A stretch of DNA of 64,000 nucleotides from Paraburkholderia aromaticivorans (GTDB lineage: Bacteria; Pseudomonadota; Gammaproteobacteria; Burkholderiales; Burkholderiaceae): positions 1,674,001 to 1,738,000 of the forward strand of contig NZ_CP051515.1 of NCBI RefSeq assembly GCF_012689525.1. The letters are read 5' to 3'. Positions 44,856 to 54,459 of this stretch are shown here, one piece after another. The notes below the pieces were generated by a model. That model did no database searches, had not been told where the DNA came from, and worked only from the letters and a program-made list of their open reading frames with translations. The position numbers and the translations under genes were made by a program. The first letter of the stretch is position 1; each line of letters starts with the position of its first letter.

Positions 44856-45554
44856 ATGTCGACAGAGCTGATTTCCAGATCTGCGCCGTCGGGCGCAGGT
44901 CCACGCCAGTACGGGCGTCGCCGGCAGAATCCGGTTCGCCGTTACGCCGGCATCACCGTGGTCCTGCTACTGCACATCTTCTTCATCTGGGCGCTGACGA
45001 ACGGCCTTGCGAACAAGGTCGTGCAGATCGTGCAGAAGCCGATCGAGACCAGGATCATCGAACCGATGAAACCGCCGCCGCCGCCGCCGATCCCGACGGT
45101 GAAACTACCGCCGCCGAAATTCACGCCACCGCCGCCACCGCGACCATTCGTGCCACCGCCCGAAGTGGCGGTGACGCCACCGCCCGCGCCGACGATCACG
45201 CATCAGGCCACGCCGGAGCCGACTCCGGTTGCCCCGACGCCCGCGCCTGTGGCACCGCCGGCGCCCGCGCCCGCCAAGCCGGTTAGCCACGTGATCGGCG
45301 TCGTGTGTCCGAACTCGGACGAGATTCGCCGCTCGATGGGCTATCCGCAGGAAGCGCAGGACAACAACATCACGGGCGACGTGACGATCTCTTTCGTGGT
45401 CGACCCGCAGGGGCGCGTGACCGACGAGAAGGTCGAGCAGTCCGCCGATCCGATCCTCGATCGAGCGGCCTTCGCCGCGGTGAAGAAGTTCAACTGTATT
45501 TCGCAAGGGCAGCCGGTTCGCGTCCAGGTGCCGTTCTCGTTCAACCTGAACTGA
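44856..45554 (+). CDS. tonB: TonB energy-transducing protein
   Basis: A 232-residue TonB. A cytoplasmic start and one membrane helix (YAGITVVLLLHIFFIWAL, about residues 30-48, with the His used for ExbB/D contact) lead to a Pro/Lys-rich periplasmic spacer (long PPPPP and PTP runs, 60-150). The C-terminal domain ends with VTISFVVDPQGRVTDEKVEQ and FNCISQGQPVRVQVPFSFNL. It transmits proton-motive force to outer-membrane receptors, here most likely the TonB-dependent receptor at 50790. Confidence 0.94.
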   Translation: MSTELISRSAPSGAGPRQYGRRRQNPVRRYAGITVVLLLHIFFIWALTNGLANKVVQIVQKPIETRIIEPMKPPPPPPIPTVKLPPPKFTPPPPPRPFVPPPEVAVTPPPAPTITHQATPEPTPVAPTPAPVAPPAPAPAKPVSHVIGVVCPNSDEIRRSMGYPQEAQDNNITGDVTISFVVDPQGRVTDEKVEQSADPILDRAAFAAVKKFNCISQGQPVRVQVPFSFNLN

Positions 45555-45629
45555 GCGTCGCGTGCGCGATCCTTGCCTGCCTTGATGCCAACTCACTCAC
45601 TATCAATGACTGCACCGTCTGGAGCATGT

Positions 45630-46544
45630 ATGAAGAAGCGTTCCTTTGCCGCCGTGGCGGCCAGCTTGCTGATCATGGTTACGCCCGTCAGCTTCCTTGC
45701 CGCGCCGCAGGCGGTTTGGGCCCAGGCAAGCGCGCCGGCCGTCTCTGTACCGTCCACTCCCGTTGCATCGAGTGCAGAACACGCCACAGCGACGTCGCAG
45801 CCGACCACGGCCGCCGACCAGCCGGTGCCGCCGCCACTTGCGGCGACCAGCACCGAAGTGACCAACCCGTACGGTCTCAGCGCGCTTTGGGCGAACGGCG
45901 ACTTCGTCGCGCGTTTCGTGCTGATTCTGCTCGTGCTCATGTCGATGGGAAGCTGGTACATCATGGTCACCAAGTTCTTCGAGCAACTTCGGGCAAACCA
46001 CCGCGCGAAATCGGCCGACGAGCAACTGTGGAGCGCGCCGTCGCTCGCCCAAGGCGCGGAGCAGCTCGACGAGAATTCGCCGTTCCGTTTTATCGCGCAG
46101 GTAGGGATCGAGGCCGGCAAGCACCACGACGAAGCGTTGCTCGAAGCGGTGGATCGCAACACCTGGATCGACGTGTCCATCGAGCGCGCCATTACCAACG
46201 TGTCGAACCGCTTGCAGGACGGCCTCGCGTTCCTTGGCACGGTCGGCTCGACGGCGCCGTTCGTCGGCCTGTTCGGCACGGTATGGGGGATTTATCATGC
46301 GCTGACCGCGATCGGCATCGCCGGACAGGCGTCCATCGACAAGGTGGCGGGCCCGGTCGGCGAAGCGCTGATCATGACGGCGATCGGCCTCGCGGTCGCG
46401 GTGCCGGCCGTGCTGGGCTATAACTTCCTCGTGCGTCGCAACAAGTCGGTGATGGAACGCGTGCGTGCCTTCGGCGCGCAGTTGCACACTGTCCTGCTGC
46501 CGGGCACGAAGCGCCAGGTACGCGCGGTCGCGAACGCGCATTGA
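45630..46544 (+). CDS. exbB: ExbB proton-channel protein
   Basis: A 304-residue MotA/TolQ/ExbB family protein. A cleavable-looking N-terminal signal (residues 1-32) and an Ala/Thr/Pro-rich periplasmic extension precede three membrane helices. The core motifs are LAFLGTVGSTAPFVGLFGTV and GEALIMTAIGLAVAVPAVLG. The long N-terminal extension is typical of beta-proteobacterial ExbB. The start ATG 45630 is taken because the signal peptide begins there. It forms the pentameric channel around ExbD. Confidence 0.94.
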   Translation: MKKRSFAAVAASLLIMVTPVSFLAAPQAVWAQASAPAVSVPSTPVASSAEHATATSQPTTAADQPVPPPLAATSTEVTNPYGLSALWANGDFVARFVLILLVLMSMGSWYIMVTKFFEQLRANHRAKSADEQLWSAPSLAQGAEQLDENSPFRFIAQVGIEAGKHHDEALLEAVDRNTWIDVSIERAITNVSNRLQDGLAFLGTVGSTAPFVGLFGTVWGIYHALTAIGIAGQASIDKVAGPVGEALIMTAIGLAVAVPAVLGYNFLVRRNKSVMERVRAFGAQLHTVLLPGTKRQVRAVANAH

Positions 46545-46571
46545 GCCACCCAACAGGCGGAGCTAGAAGCC

Positions 46572-46997
46572 ATGGCCATAAACGTTGGACAGGATGGTCA
46601 CGAGGATGAGGTGATCGCCGCCATCAACACAACGCCGCTCGTCGACGTGATGCTGGTGCTGCTGATCATCTTCCTGATCACGATTCCGGTCGTCACGCAC
46701 ACAGTGCCGGTGCAGTTGCCGAAAGAAACGGTGAATCCGTTGCAGTCGAAACCGGACAGCATCGAGATCGCGGTCAACAAGGACGGCGACCTGTTCTGGA
46801 ACGAGAAGCTGGTCGATCGGCCGACCTTGCTCGCGCGGCTGAAAGTGGCGTCGGTGAAGCTGCCGCAGCCAGAGGTACATGTACGCGGTGACCAGACTAC
46901 GCGCTATGAGTTCATCGGCCGTGTGGTCACGGCCTGCGAGCGTGCCGGGATTTCGAAGATGTCATTTGTTACTCAACCGCCGGCGCGCGGCGGTTAG
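46572..46997 (+). CDS. exbD: ExbD, first copy
   Basis: A 141-residue ExbD/TolR. One membrane helix carries the essential proton-binding Asp in NTTPLVDVMLVLLIIFLITI, followed by a periplasmic domain. Follows exbB by 27 bp. A second exbD lies downstream. The two differ mostly in the periplasmic domain, so a mixed dimer is possible. Confidence 0.93.
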   Translation: MAINVGQDGHEDEVIAAINTTPLVDVMLVLLIIFLITIPVVTHTVPVQLPKETVNPLQSKPDSIEIAVNKDGDLFWNEKLVDRPTLLARLKVASVKLPQPEVHVRGDQTTRYEFIGRVVTACERAGISKMSFVTQPPARGG

Positions 46998-47008
46998 ATT
47001 TGCATGGG

Positions 47009-47040
47009 ATCGGACTAAGCGCTAAAGCGCCAAGTCCGAT
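47009..47040 (+). promoter_or_regulatory. Hairpin between the two exbD genes
   Basis: Outer 8-bp arms ATCGGACT/AGTCCGAT are perfect, with an inner GCGC/GCGC stem and TAAA loop. There is no U tract and it sits in the middle of an operon. It may slow or stabilise the transcript to set the ratio of upstream to downstream products. Confidence 0.4.
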
Positions 47041-47055
47041 CGACAGGAGACGACG

Positions 47056-47484
47056 ATGGGAATGAATGTATCTTCGGGTGGCGGCAATGAACCGGAGGTG
47101 ATGGTGGACATCAACACCACGCCGCTGATCGACGTGATGCTGGTGTTGCTGATCATGCTGATCATCACGATTCCGATCCAGATGCACTCGGTGAAGATGA
47201 ACCTGCCAGTCGGCAAGCCACCGCCTCAAGCCGTGCCGCCGCCGGTCGTGCAGGTCGACATCGATTTCGACGGCACAATCAGGTGGAACGGCGCGCCGGT
47301 TGCGGCCGGCGCCGATCTGGAGAAGCATATGGCCGAGGTCGCGGCGCACACGGACCAGGCGGAGATTCATCTGCTGCCGAACAAGCTCGCGCCGTATAAG
47401 GACGTGGCCGCCGTACTGGCCGCTGCCCAGCGCGAAGGGGCGACGAAGATCGGGCTTATCGGCAATGAACAATATATGCAGTGA
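47056..47484 (+). CDS. exbD: ExbD, second copy
   Basis: A 142-residue ExbD/TolR with the same membrane motif (NTTPLIDVMLVLLIMLIITI, conserved Asp) and a different periplasmic part (VQVDIDFDGTIRWNGAPVAA). AGGAGACGACG precedes the ATG. Tandem exbD genes are common in beta-proteobacteria and Xanthomonas, where one copy can be dedicated to particular receptors. Confidence 0.92.
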   Translation: MGMNVSSGGGNEPEVMVDINTTPLIDVMLVLLIMLIITIPIQMHSVKMNLPVGKPPPQAVPPPVVQVDIDFDGTIRWNGAPVAAGADLEKHMAEVAAHTDQAEIHLLPNKLAPYKDVAAVLAAAQREGATKIGLIGNEQYMQ

Positions 47485-47524
47485 GCGCGTCTGAGCGGTC
47501 GTCGCGTATCAAGAAGGAGATCCC

Positions 47525-48517
47525 ATGAGCACGCTCCACAATGAAATCGACCTGAATGCCGACGGACGTCACGTAGGTTATCTGCGCCTACCTCACTCGG
47601 TTCATCGCTCCGCGTATGGCTGGATTCCGATTCCGATCGCCTCGGTGCGCAACGGCGACGGTCCCGTCGTGCTACTCATGGGCGGCAATCACGGTGACGA
47701 ATACGAAGGACAGGTACTCGTTTCCAGTCTGATTCGCGAGATCGAACCGCAATGGGTCCGCGGGCAACTGATCTTTTTGCCGATGGCGAATTTTCCGGCT
47801 GCGGCCGCGGGCCTGAGGACTTCGCCGCTCGACGGCGGCAACCTGAACCGCAGTTTTCCTGGCGATCCGCAAGGCGCGCCGACCGCCGCGATTGCCGACT
47901 ACATCGAGCACTCGCTGCTTGCACGCGCGCAATATCTGATCGACCTGCATTCGGGCGGAAGTTCGCTTCTCTACCACGGCGCCAATATGCTGGCCATCGA
48001 GCCGCGCGATCCCGAGGAAGAGGAACGACTCAAGGCATTGCTCGCTGCATTCGGGTTGCCGCGTGCATTTCTGCATCGGCCGAATCCGGTCCACGCGGCG
48101 AGCGCCGCGCGGCGGCAGGGCGCGATTTCCATTCTCACGGAACTCGGCGGCGGTGGCACCGTGCAGGCGAGCCTGCTGCGCGATGCGCGACACGGACTGC
48201 TGAATCTGCTCGGCTTCATCGGCGTGTTGAGTGGACCGCTCGTACCGGACGGCCCGCCCGCGCAGACGCGCTTCTTCACGGTGTCCGGCTCGCGCCACTA
48301 TGTCTATGCCTATGATCGCGGCGTGTACGAGCCACTCGTCGAGTTGGGCGATCAGGTCGTGGCGGGCCAGCCTGCGGCGCGAATCCATTTCCCCGACACG
48401 CCGCTGCGGGAACCGGTCACCACCTTTTTCGCGAGCGCGGGCGAGGTCGTTTGCAAACGTGTGCCGGCCGCCGTAGAGCGTGGCGACTGTCTATTCCATC
48501 TCGCCGAGCCGGTTTGA
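47525..48517 (+). CDS. Zinc-dependent deacylase, succinylglutamate desuccinylase/aspartoacylase family
   Basis: A 330-residue M14-type amidohydrolase. Zinc ligands are visible in GGNHGDEYEGQ (His, Glu) and IDLHSGG (His); the catalytic Glu is in ILTELGGGG. The family removes acyl groups from amino acids; close-looking members include ectoine-pathway DoeB. Forty bases after exbD and preceded by AAGGAGAT, so it belongs to the tonB operon transcript. In this neighbourhood (acetyltransferases, monooxygenases) deacetylation of N-acetylated cysteine derivatives is an attractive inference. Confidence 0.85.
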   Translation: MSTLHNEIDLNADGRHVGYLRLPHSVHRSAYGWIPIPIASVRNGDGPVVLLMGGNHGDEYEGQVLVSSLIREIEPQWVRGQLIFLPMANFPAAAAGLRTSPLDGGNLNRSFPGDPQGAPTAAIADYIEHSLLARAQYLIDLHSGGSSLLYHGANMLAIEPRDPEEEERLKALLAAFGLPRAFLHRPNPVHAASAARRQGAISILTELGGGGTVQASLLRDARHGLLNLLGFIGVLSGPLVPDGPPAQTRFFTVSGSRHYVYAYDRGVYEPLVELGDQVVAGQPAARIHFPDTPLREPVTTFFASAGEVVCKRVPAAVERGDCLFHLAEPV

Positions 48518-49102
48518 AGACGATGCGGCGAGGTCCAGTGCCGCTATTGTGGAAGATTGCACGTTTCATCGACGGTGCCATCCGGTTCGCAATGAGATGA
48601 ATGGCGACGCGAAATGAACGATTAGAATTAACCAGAAACAAAAAACCTACGCCGCTATTCTGGAAATTTACACGCTCTATTAGACTTGCGGATGTTCTGC
48701 CGTGATCTGCCTGATCAAGCGAATTCAATATTTGAAAGTAATTAGAAATAATTCTGCAATTATTGGACGTCAAACCCGGGATATAAAATCATTACCGGAT
48801 GGGTGTTTGCCACGTTTCGTTGGTGAGGCAGCTTAAACATGAAAGCAACATGAAATAAATGTGCAATCAATAAACAGCCAATCAGCGTATATCACCCTCA
48901 TTTAGAGCACCTGCCGCTATAGCGCGGTTAACGACGTCAATTAAATATACGAATTACACGGAATAACGATTCGTTAAATGTTTGGTTCATTCGGAATGGG
49001 CGGCCTGTTATCTTATTTATAGTTCGACGCCAATCAAAGTCGGACGGGAAAAAGAATTCAACGACAGGAGCGGTAGGGATAAGAGCTATCCCCCTATTCA
49101 GC
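48518..49102. other. Long AT-rich intergenic region with repeated GCCGCTAT motif
   Basis: 585 bp without a gene. AT content rises sharply from 48600 to 49060. GCCGCTAT occurs three times (48540, 48651, 48913). Around the first two, a longer direct repeat of about 23 bp is shared (CCGCTATT, then TGGAA and TCACG-like ends). The region precedes the GNAT-binding protein-receptor series, so it probably holds their promoter and regulator sites. No -35/-10 pair was assigned. Confidence 0.5.
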
Positions 49103-49651
49103 ATGACCTACAAAATTATTGACACCACGCCGCTGGATCCGATTGCGCGGCCGCTACTGGACGCGCTGAACGTCGAATACACGACACGCTATCGCGAGTT
49201 CCGGCCGGCAAGCGCGGCATCGGTGAGTGAAGAGATGTTGCGTTATCCGGCCGAGTTGTTCGCGCCGCCCGATGGCGCGTTCATTGTCGTCGTGCGCGAT
49301 GGGGAGACGGTCGGCGGCGGTGCGTTCAAGCGCTATGACGCGACGACCGCGGAACTCAAGCGCATCTGGACACACGCTAGCCAGCGACGTCAGGGATTGG
49401 CTCGCCGCGTCGTGCAGGAACTCGAGGATCGAGCGCTGCGCCAGGGATATCGCCGCGTCTATCTGACCACCGGCTTCAAACAGCCGGAAGCAAGCGGACT
49501 CTATTTCAATGCGGGCTACGAGCCGCTGTTCGACCGTTCGATCGCACCTGAGATCCATTTTCGTCTTCCGTTCGGCAAGGATTTGCTGGAGCCGGGTCGC
49601 GTCGACTCGTTACACGATCTGGTTGCGCCCGAGCCGCTCGGCCAACGGTAG
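49103..49651 (+). CDS. GNAT acetyltransferase (copy 1)
   Basis: A 182-residue GNAT enzyme transferring acetyl from acetyl-CoA to an amino group. The acetyl-CoA pocket is ASQRRQGLARRVVQELE (Q/RxxGxA-type), preceded by GAFKRYDATTAELKRIWTHA and followed by VYLTTGFKQPEASGLYFNAG. It resembles the second GNAT at 59864 throughout. Next to amino-acid-type transporters and flavin monooxygenases it parallels SnaA/YxeL-type N-acetylation of S-substituted cysteines. Confidence 0.88.
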   Translation: MTYKIIDTTPLDPIARPLLDALNVEYTTRYREFRPASAASVSEEMLRYPAELFAPPDGAFIVVVRDGETVGGGAFKRYDATTAELKRIWTHASQRRQGLARRVVQELEDRALRQGYRRVYLTTGFKQPEASGLYFNAGYEPLFDRSIAPEIHFRLPFGKDLLEPGRVDSLHDLVAPEPLGQR

Positions 49652-49709
49652 TCACGTGCGCAACGTAGCGCATCGATCAATTCGTTCATCTCACGGGGTA
49701 CATCAAGTC

Positions 49710-50654
49710 ATGAAGCAAAGCAGGGGAATTCGGGTAGCTGCGGCCGGGACGTTCGTCGCATTGGCGATGGGTGTAGCAGGCATCGCTCTAGCGGCAAGCA
49801 GCGTCTTCAATCTAAGTCCGGATCAGCACGACCAGATCCGGACCACGGCTGACACCGCGGCCATCAAGGCTGTACCGGCGACGTTTCCGTTTGCCGCGAA
49901 GGACGAACTGGTCATTGGCATGACCGTGGCGTGGCCGCCGCTCGGCACCTATGCGACGGATAACAAAACGATCGTCGGCTTCGACCCGGATCTTGCGCAA
50001 CTGGTCGCGGACGGTTTGGGACGCAAACTAAAAATCGTGGTGCTCGCGTGGGAAGACTGGCCGCTCGCCGTGCAATCGGGCAAGGTCGACGCGGTTCTGT
50101 CGAACGTGACGGTCACCGAGCAGCGCAAGGAGAAATTCGATTTCTCAACCTATAGACGCGACGTGCTCGGTTTCTACGTAGCCAGTTCGAGTCCGATCAA
50201 GGCGATCCGCGAGCCGAAGGACGTTGCGGGTCTACGAGTCATTACCGACTCCGGCACGAATCAGGAAAAGATCCTGCTCGCGTGGGACAAGGAGAACATT
50301 GCGCACGGACTCAAGCCCGTGCAGATTCAGTACTACGACGATATCGCCGTCAGGGATGTGGCGCTCCGCTCCGGGCGCGCCGACGCGATCCTTAGCGTCA
50401 ACTCGGCACTCGCTTACGAGTCCGCGCAGAGGGGCGGAATACGCGCGGTCGGCACCATCAGCGGCGGCTGGCCGATCATGGCCGATGTCGCGATCACGAC
50501 GAAGAAGGGCAGTGGACTCGCCGCGCCGCTCACGGTGCTGCTGAACGACCTCATTCGCAGCGGTAAATACACTCAGGTACTCGACCGCTGGAATCTCGGC
50601 TCCGAAGCGATCGATCAGGCCAAAACGAATCCTCCGGGGCTTCCCAAGAGTTAA
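49710..50654 (+). CDS. Amino-acid-type ABC transporter substrate-binding protein (1)
   Basis: A 314-residue family 3 solute-binding protein. Signal peptide (IRVAAAGTFVALAMGVAGIALA), then the binding fold with IVGFDPDLAQLVADGLGRKL, SGKVDAVLSNVTVTEQRKEK and ADAILSVNSALAYESAQRGG. About half the residues match the binding protein at 57640, so the two are paralogues. The start is at the signal-peptide Met; the open frame extends upstream into the GNAT gene. It likely serves the fused permease-ATPase at 55814. Confidence 0.93.
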   Translation: MKQSRGIRVAAAGTFVALAMGVAGIALAASSVFNLSPDQHDQIRTTADTAAIKAVPATFPFAAKDELVIGMTVAWPPLGTYATDNKTIVGFDPDLAQLVADGLGRKLKIVVLAWEDWPLAVQSGKVDAVLSNVTVTEQRKEKFDFSTYRRDVLGFYVASSSPIKAIREPKDVAGLRVITDSGTNQEKILLAWDKENIAHGLKPVQIQYYDDIAVRDVALRSGRADAILSVNSALAYESAQRGGIRAVGTISGGWPIMADVAITTKKGSGLAAPLTVLLNDLIRSGKYTQVLDRWNLGSEAIDQAKTNPPGLPKS

Positions 50655-50658
50655 ATCG

Positions 50659-50682
50659 TCGAGGCAGTTGAGACTGCCTCGA
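50659..50682 (+). terminator. Perfect 10-bp hairpin after the binding-protein gene
   Basis: TCGAGGCAGT-TGAG-ACTGCCTCGA directly after the stop of the binding-protein gene, followed by TAAGGTC rather than a U run. It is probably an imperfect terminator or an mRNA-protecting structure ahead of the receptor gene. Confidence 0.5.
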
Positions 50683-50789
50683 TAAGGTCAGTTGTCAATC
50701 ATAAGGATTACTACAGAGTGGCTTTGCGCGTGTCTGATATCAGGCACGTGCTGGAGCATTGTGTCCGCAAATAACCAACGGAATAGTCG

Positions 50790-53291
50790 ATGCGTGGGAA
50801 AGACAGGAAGAATAGGGCCGATCGGCCCATTATCGGGGTTCGCAGAAAAGTGCTGTCAGTTGCGGTTCTGGCAGCCACTTGCAACAGCGTGGCATGGGCA
50901 CAGAGCGCGGCGGCGCCGACGGAAGCGAGCAACGCTGCCGCCGTTGCACCGAGCGCCGCTCAGCCGAATGCAGGAGCGGCCGACGCGAAGCAGTCCGGCG
51001 CAGTCAATACCGTGCAGCAGGATACGGTGGTCGTCACTGGTACGCGTACCGACACGAAGGCAAGCCAGAGCCTGACACCGGTGGACGTGATCAGCGGCGC
51101 TCAATTGCGCGCCACTGGCCAAAGCAATCTGCGTGATGCGCTCGTTCAGCTATCGCCGTCGATCTCGCGCGAGAACTACGCAGGCGATGCCGCGGTGCTG
51201 ACCGACGCGCTGACGCTCCACGGGCTGAGTCCTGACCACGTGCTCGTGCTGGTGAACGGCAAGCGCCGTCATACCACGGCGAATATCGCGCTCGACGGCG
51301 GGTTGAACCAGGGCTCGACCGGTGTCGATATCGACATGATTCCGGTGGGGCTTATCGACCACATCGAGGTGCTGCGTGATGGGGCCGCGGCACAGTACGG
51401 CTCGGACGCAATCGCGGGCGTTATCAACATCATCCTGAAGAAAGGTTCGCACGGCGGAGAGTTGCAGACGACAAACGGCCAGACGTATGCCGGCGACGGC
51501 TTCAAGAACGGCGAGTCGGCCACTATCGGTTTGGACCTGGGCGGCAAGGGATTTCTCGATCTGAGCGCGGAATACAATCGTCAGAACCACACGATCCGCA
51601 CCGGCCCTGACGACTACTTCGGATCGTTTCAACCGGGCCACGGTTACTACAATCCGATCGAGGGCGACCCGGCGAGCACGCGCACGTCAGTGGGTTACAA
51701 CGCCGGCTACTACCTCGGCGACGATGTCGAACTCCATGGCTTTGGTACCTATGCGCATCGCGACGCAGAGTCCTATCAGAATTACCGTCCGCCTTCAGTG
51801 CTGCCGCAAATCTATCCAAACGGTTTCGTGCCGGTGGAGACAATCAACGAGAACGACTTTTCGGTGACGACGGGCATCAAGGGCCAGAATCTATTCGGCT
51901 GGTCGTGGGATCTGAGTACAACCTACGGCGGCGATCATGACGTCGTGGGCTTGCGCAACTCGGCTAACACAGGGTTGTATGCGGCGCAGGGCTATACGCC
52001 GACCAGCTTTCACCTTTCCACCGTCAGCAACGCGCAGCTGACGAACAACCTCGATTTCTCGCGGGCATTCCAGCTGCCGCTACTCCCGGCGCCGGTGAAT
52101 GTTTCATGGGGCGTGGAGCAGCGCCGCGAGACCTACTCGGTGGGAGCGGGCGATTACGCGTCGTATGTCGACGGCGGCTCCCAGGCGCTGCCGGGCCTCG
52201 CGCCAGTGAGTGCGAGCGACAACTCGCGCAACGTGCTCGGCACCTATCTCGACCTGTTGACCCACCTGACGCCGAAATGGACGGTCGATCTGGCAGGACG
52301 CTTCGAGCACTACAGCGACGTGGGCAACACGACGAACGGAAAGCTATCCACGCGCTACGACTTCACGCCGGCATTCGCGATCCGAGGCAGTGTCAGCACC
52401 GGCTTCCGTGCGCCGTCGCTGGCCGAGGAGTACTACAGCAATATCAACGAATCGCCTGCCTCCGTGTTCGGTCTGCTTGCGGCCAACTCAGCAGCGGCGA
52501 AGCTGATCGGTGCGCAGCAACTGCAGTCGGAGAAATCGACCAACTACAACATCGGCTTCGTGCTGACGCCGGTCAAGAATCTGCACGTGACGCTCGACGC
52601 TTATCAGATCGACATCCGCAACCGGATCGTCGAGGGCGGTACGGCGTCGGGCGCGGATGCCATCGCCGCGATGCAGGCGGCGGGCCTGTCGGTGCCCACT
52701 TCAGTGCCGGCATCGGCGGTATCCGCGAGTTACTTCACCAACGGCGCCAGCACGCGTACTCGCGGGATCGATCTGACCGGCACTTACCACACGGGCTTTG
52801 GCCGCTTCGGATGGGTTGACTGGGATCTGGGCGTGAACATCAATACGACCTCGGTCACGCATGTCGCGACCGGCCCGAACGGCAAGCCGGAACTCAACGC
52901 GCAACAGGTCGCGTGGCTGAGCACGTCGACGCCGAAGAACAAGATCATCATCGGCGGCACGTGGCATCTCGACAAGTGGGGTGTGAGCCTGCACGAGACG
53001 CGTTATGGCGCCACGTCGAGTGAGGAAACCTACATCGTCGGGCCGAACGCGTTCTCGACGACACAGTTTCTCCATTTCGAGAATGCAGCCCGCTACATCA
53101 CCGACGTCGAAGTCCGCTATGACGTGACGAAGAAATTCCAGATCGCGGTGGGCGCCAACAATCTCTTCAACGTCTATCCGAGCAAGCTGCCTTATGAAGC
53201 GCAACTCGAAGGCGTGCAGTACGACGCATTCGCTTCGACGACAGGCGTGAATGGCGGCTTCTACTACGCGCGGGCTCGCTACGTGTTTTGA
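50790..53291 (+). CDS. TonB-dependent outer-membrane receptor
   Basis: An 833-residue receptor. Signal peptide (VLSVAVLAATCNSVAWAQ), a short Ala-rich spacer, TonB box-like DTVVVTGTRTD near 75, plug domain (residues ~85-200, VLVLVNGKRRHTTANIAL and IEVLRDGAAAQYGSDAIAGV), then a beta-barrel ending in aromatic Phe. Ligand unknown; context (sulfur-type monooxygenases and an amino-acid ABC system) points to an organosulfur or amino-acid compound rather than iron. Energised by TonB-ExbBD encoded 5 kb upstream. Confidence 0.94.
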   Translation: MRGKDRKNRADRPIIGVRRKVLSVAVLAATCNSVAWAQSAAAPTEASNAAAVAPSAAQPNAGAADAKQSGAVNTVQQDTVVVTGTRTDTKASQSLTPVDVISGAQLRATGQSNLRDALVQLSPSISRENYAGDAAVLTDALTLHGLSPDHVLVLVNGKRRHTTANIALDGGLNQGSTGVDIDMIPVGLIDHIEVLRDGAAAQYGSDAIAGVINIILKKGSHGGELQTTNGQTYAGDGFKNGESATIGLDLGGKGFLDLSAEYNRQNHTIRTGPDDYFGSFQPGHGYYNPIEGDPASTRTSVGYNAGYYLGDDVELHGFGTYAHRDAESYQNYRPPSVLPQIYPNGFVPVETINENDFSVTTGIKGQNLFGWSWDLSTTYGGDHDVVGLRNSANTGLYAAQGYTPTSFHLSTVSNAQLTNNLDFSRAFQLPLLPAPVNVSWGVEQRRETYSVGAGDYASYVDGGSQALPGLAPVSASDNSRNVLGTYLDLLTHLTPKWTVDLAGRFEHYSDVGNTTNGKLSTRYDFTPAFAIRGSVSTGFRAPSLAEEYYSNINESPASVFGLLAANSAAAKLIGAQQLQSEKSTNYNIGFVLTPVKNLHVTLDAYQIDIRNRIVEGGTASGADAIAAMQAAGLSVPTSVPASAVSASYFTNGASTRTRGIDLTGTYHTGFGRFGWVDWDLGVNINTTSVTHVATGPNGKPELNAQQVAWLSTSTPKNKIIIGGTWHLDKWGVSLHETRYGATSSEETYIVGPNAFSTTQFLHFENAARYITDVEVRYDVTKKFQIAVGANNLFNVYPSKLPYEAQLEGVQYDAFASTTGVNGGFYYARARYVF

Positions 53292-53429
53292 CGTTTTCTT
53301 GATATGCATAGAAAAATTTGCTCGAACGGTTTCGCACCCCGATAGCCATAATGGGATCAACGGAGTCGTTCAGCGAATTCCATCAATTTCTTTTCCCATG
53401 TGCCGCAGCGTGCATTGGGAGGGTTCGAT

Positions 53430-54431
53430 ATGTCCTACTCACTTTCGATTCTCGACAAGAGTCCGATCGCCGACGGAAAGAGTGCTCATGATGCATTGCG
53501 CTTTACCGTGCGGCTCGCGCAGCGCGCGGAAGCGTTGGGTTACAAGCGTTACTGGATCGCCGAGCATCATGGCGCACCAGGACTCGCGAGTTCCGCGCCG
53601 GAGATCGTCGTGTCGCATCTGCTCGCGCACACCTCGCGCATTCGTGTCGGTTCGGGTGGCGTGATGCTGCAGCACTACAGTCCCTTCAAGGTGGCGGAAA
53701 CGTTCCGGGTGCTCGCGTCACTTGCGCCGGGGCGCGTCGATCTCGGCATCGGCAAGGCGCCGGGCGGACTGCCATTGACGACGCGCGCGTTGCAATGGTT
53801 TCACGACAAGGCGAAGAAGCAGGACTTCGCGCATCAGTTCGCGGAACTCGACGCATTCCTGAAGTGGGGCGTCGCGGAAGATCACCCGCTGGCCGGCGCG
53901 ATTGCGCTGCCGACGCCGCCCGAAGCGCCCGAGCGCATTCTGCTGGGCGCGAGCGCGGAGAGTGCGGCGCTTGCCGCGCAGCACGGCTGGCAGTTCTGCT
54001 ACGCCGGCCATTTCAACGGCGACGAAGCCAACATCGAGCGCTCGCTCGACACCTATCGCAGCGTGACCGGACGCACGCCGCTGCTCGCGCTCTACGCGTT
54101 CGCAGCGCCCTCGCGCGCCGAAGCGCAGCGCCAGGTCGGCGCACTGCGTATTTTTAAGCTGCAGCTTGCAACGGGGCAGAGCGTCAATCTTCCGAGTCCC
54201 GAGGCGGCAGCGGAATTCGCGCGACAAACCGGCGTGACCGACTATCGTCTCGACGAACTGCATCCACACGTCATCGCCGGCACTGCGGAAGACGTGCGCC
54301 GGGAACTCGACGTCTTGCACGAACGCTTCGGCATCGAAGAATTCGTGATCGACACCCCGATAACAGACTACGCGCTGCGCCTCGCTTCGGTCGAAGCGCT
54401 GGCCGGCGCGGAACAGACCGCGCGCGTCTGA
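53430..54431 (+). CDS. Luciferase-like flavin monooxygenase, MsnO8/YtmO type
   Basis: A 333-residue LLM-class oxidoreductase. The opening SYSLSILDKSPIADGKSAHD and the segment WIAEHHGAPGLASSAPEIVV are characteristic of the MsnO8/YtmO subgroup; VGSGGVMLQHYSPFKVAETF and RVDLGIGKAPGG line the flavin site. GGAGGG precedes the ATG. Uses reduced FMN and oxygen. Bacillus ytmO lies in the cysteine-derivative operon ytm, matching the cluster here. Confidence 0.9.
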   Translation: MSYSLSILDKSPIADGKSAHDALRFTVRLAQRAEALGYKRYWIAEHHGAPGLASSAPEIVVSHLLAHTSRIRVGSGGVMLQHYSPFKVAETFRVLASLAPGRVDLGIGKAPGGLPLTTRALQWFHDKAKKQDFAHQFAELDAFLKWGVAEDHPLAGAIALPTPPEAPERILLGASAESAALAAQHGWQFCYAGHFNGDEANIERSLDTYRSVTGRTPLLALYAFAAPSRAEAQRQVGALRIFKLQLATGQSVNLPSPEAAAEFARQTGVTDYRLDELHPHVIAGTAEDVRRELDVLHERFGIEEFVIDTPITDYALRLASVEALAGAEQTARV

Positions 54432-54459
54432 TTAGCTCATTCTATTTACGGACCAGACT

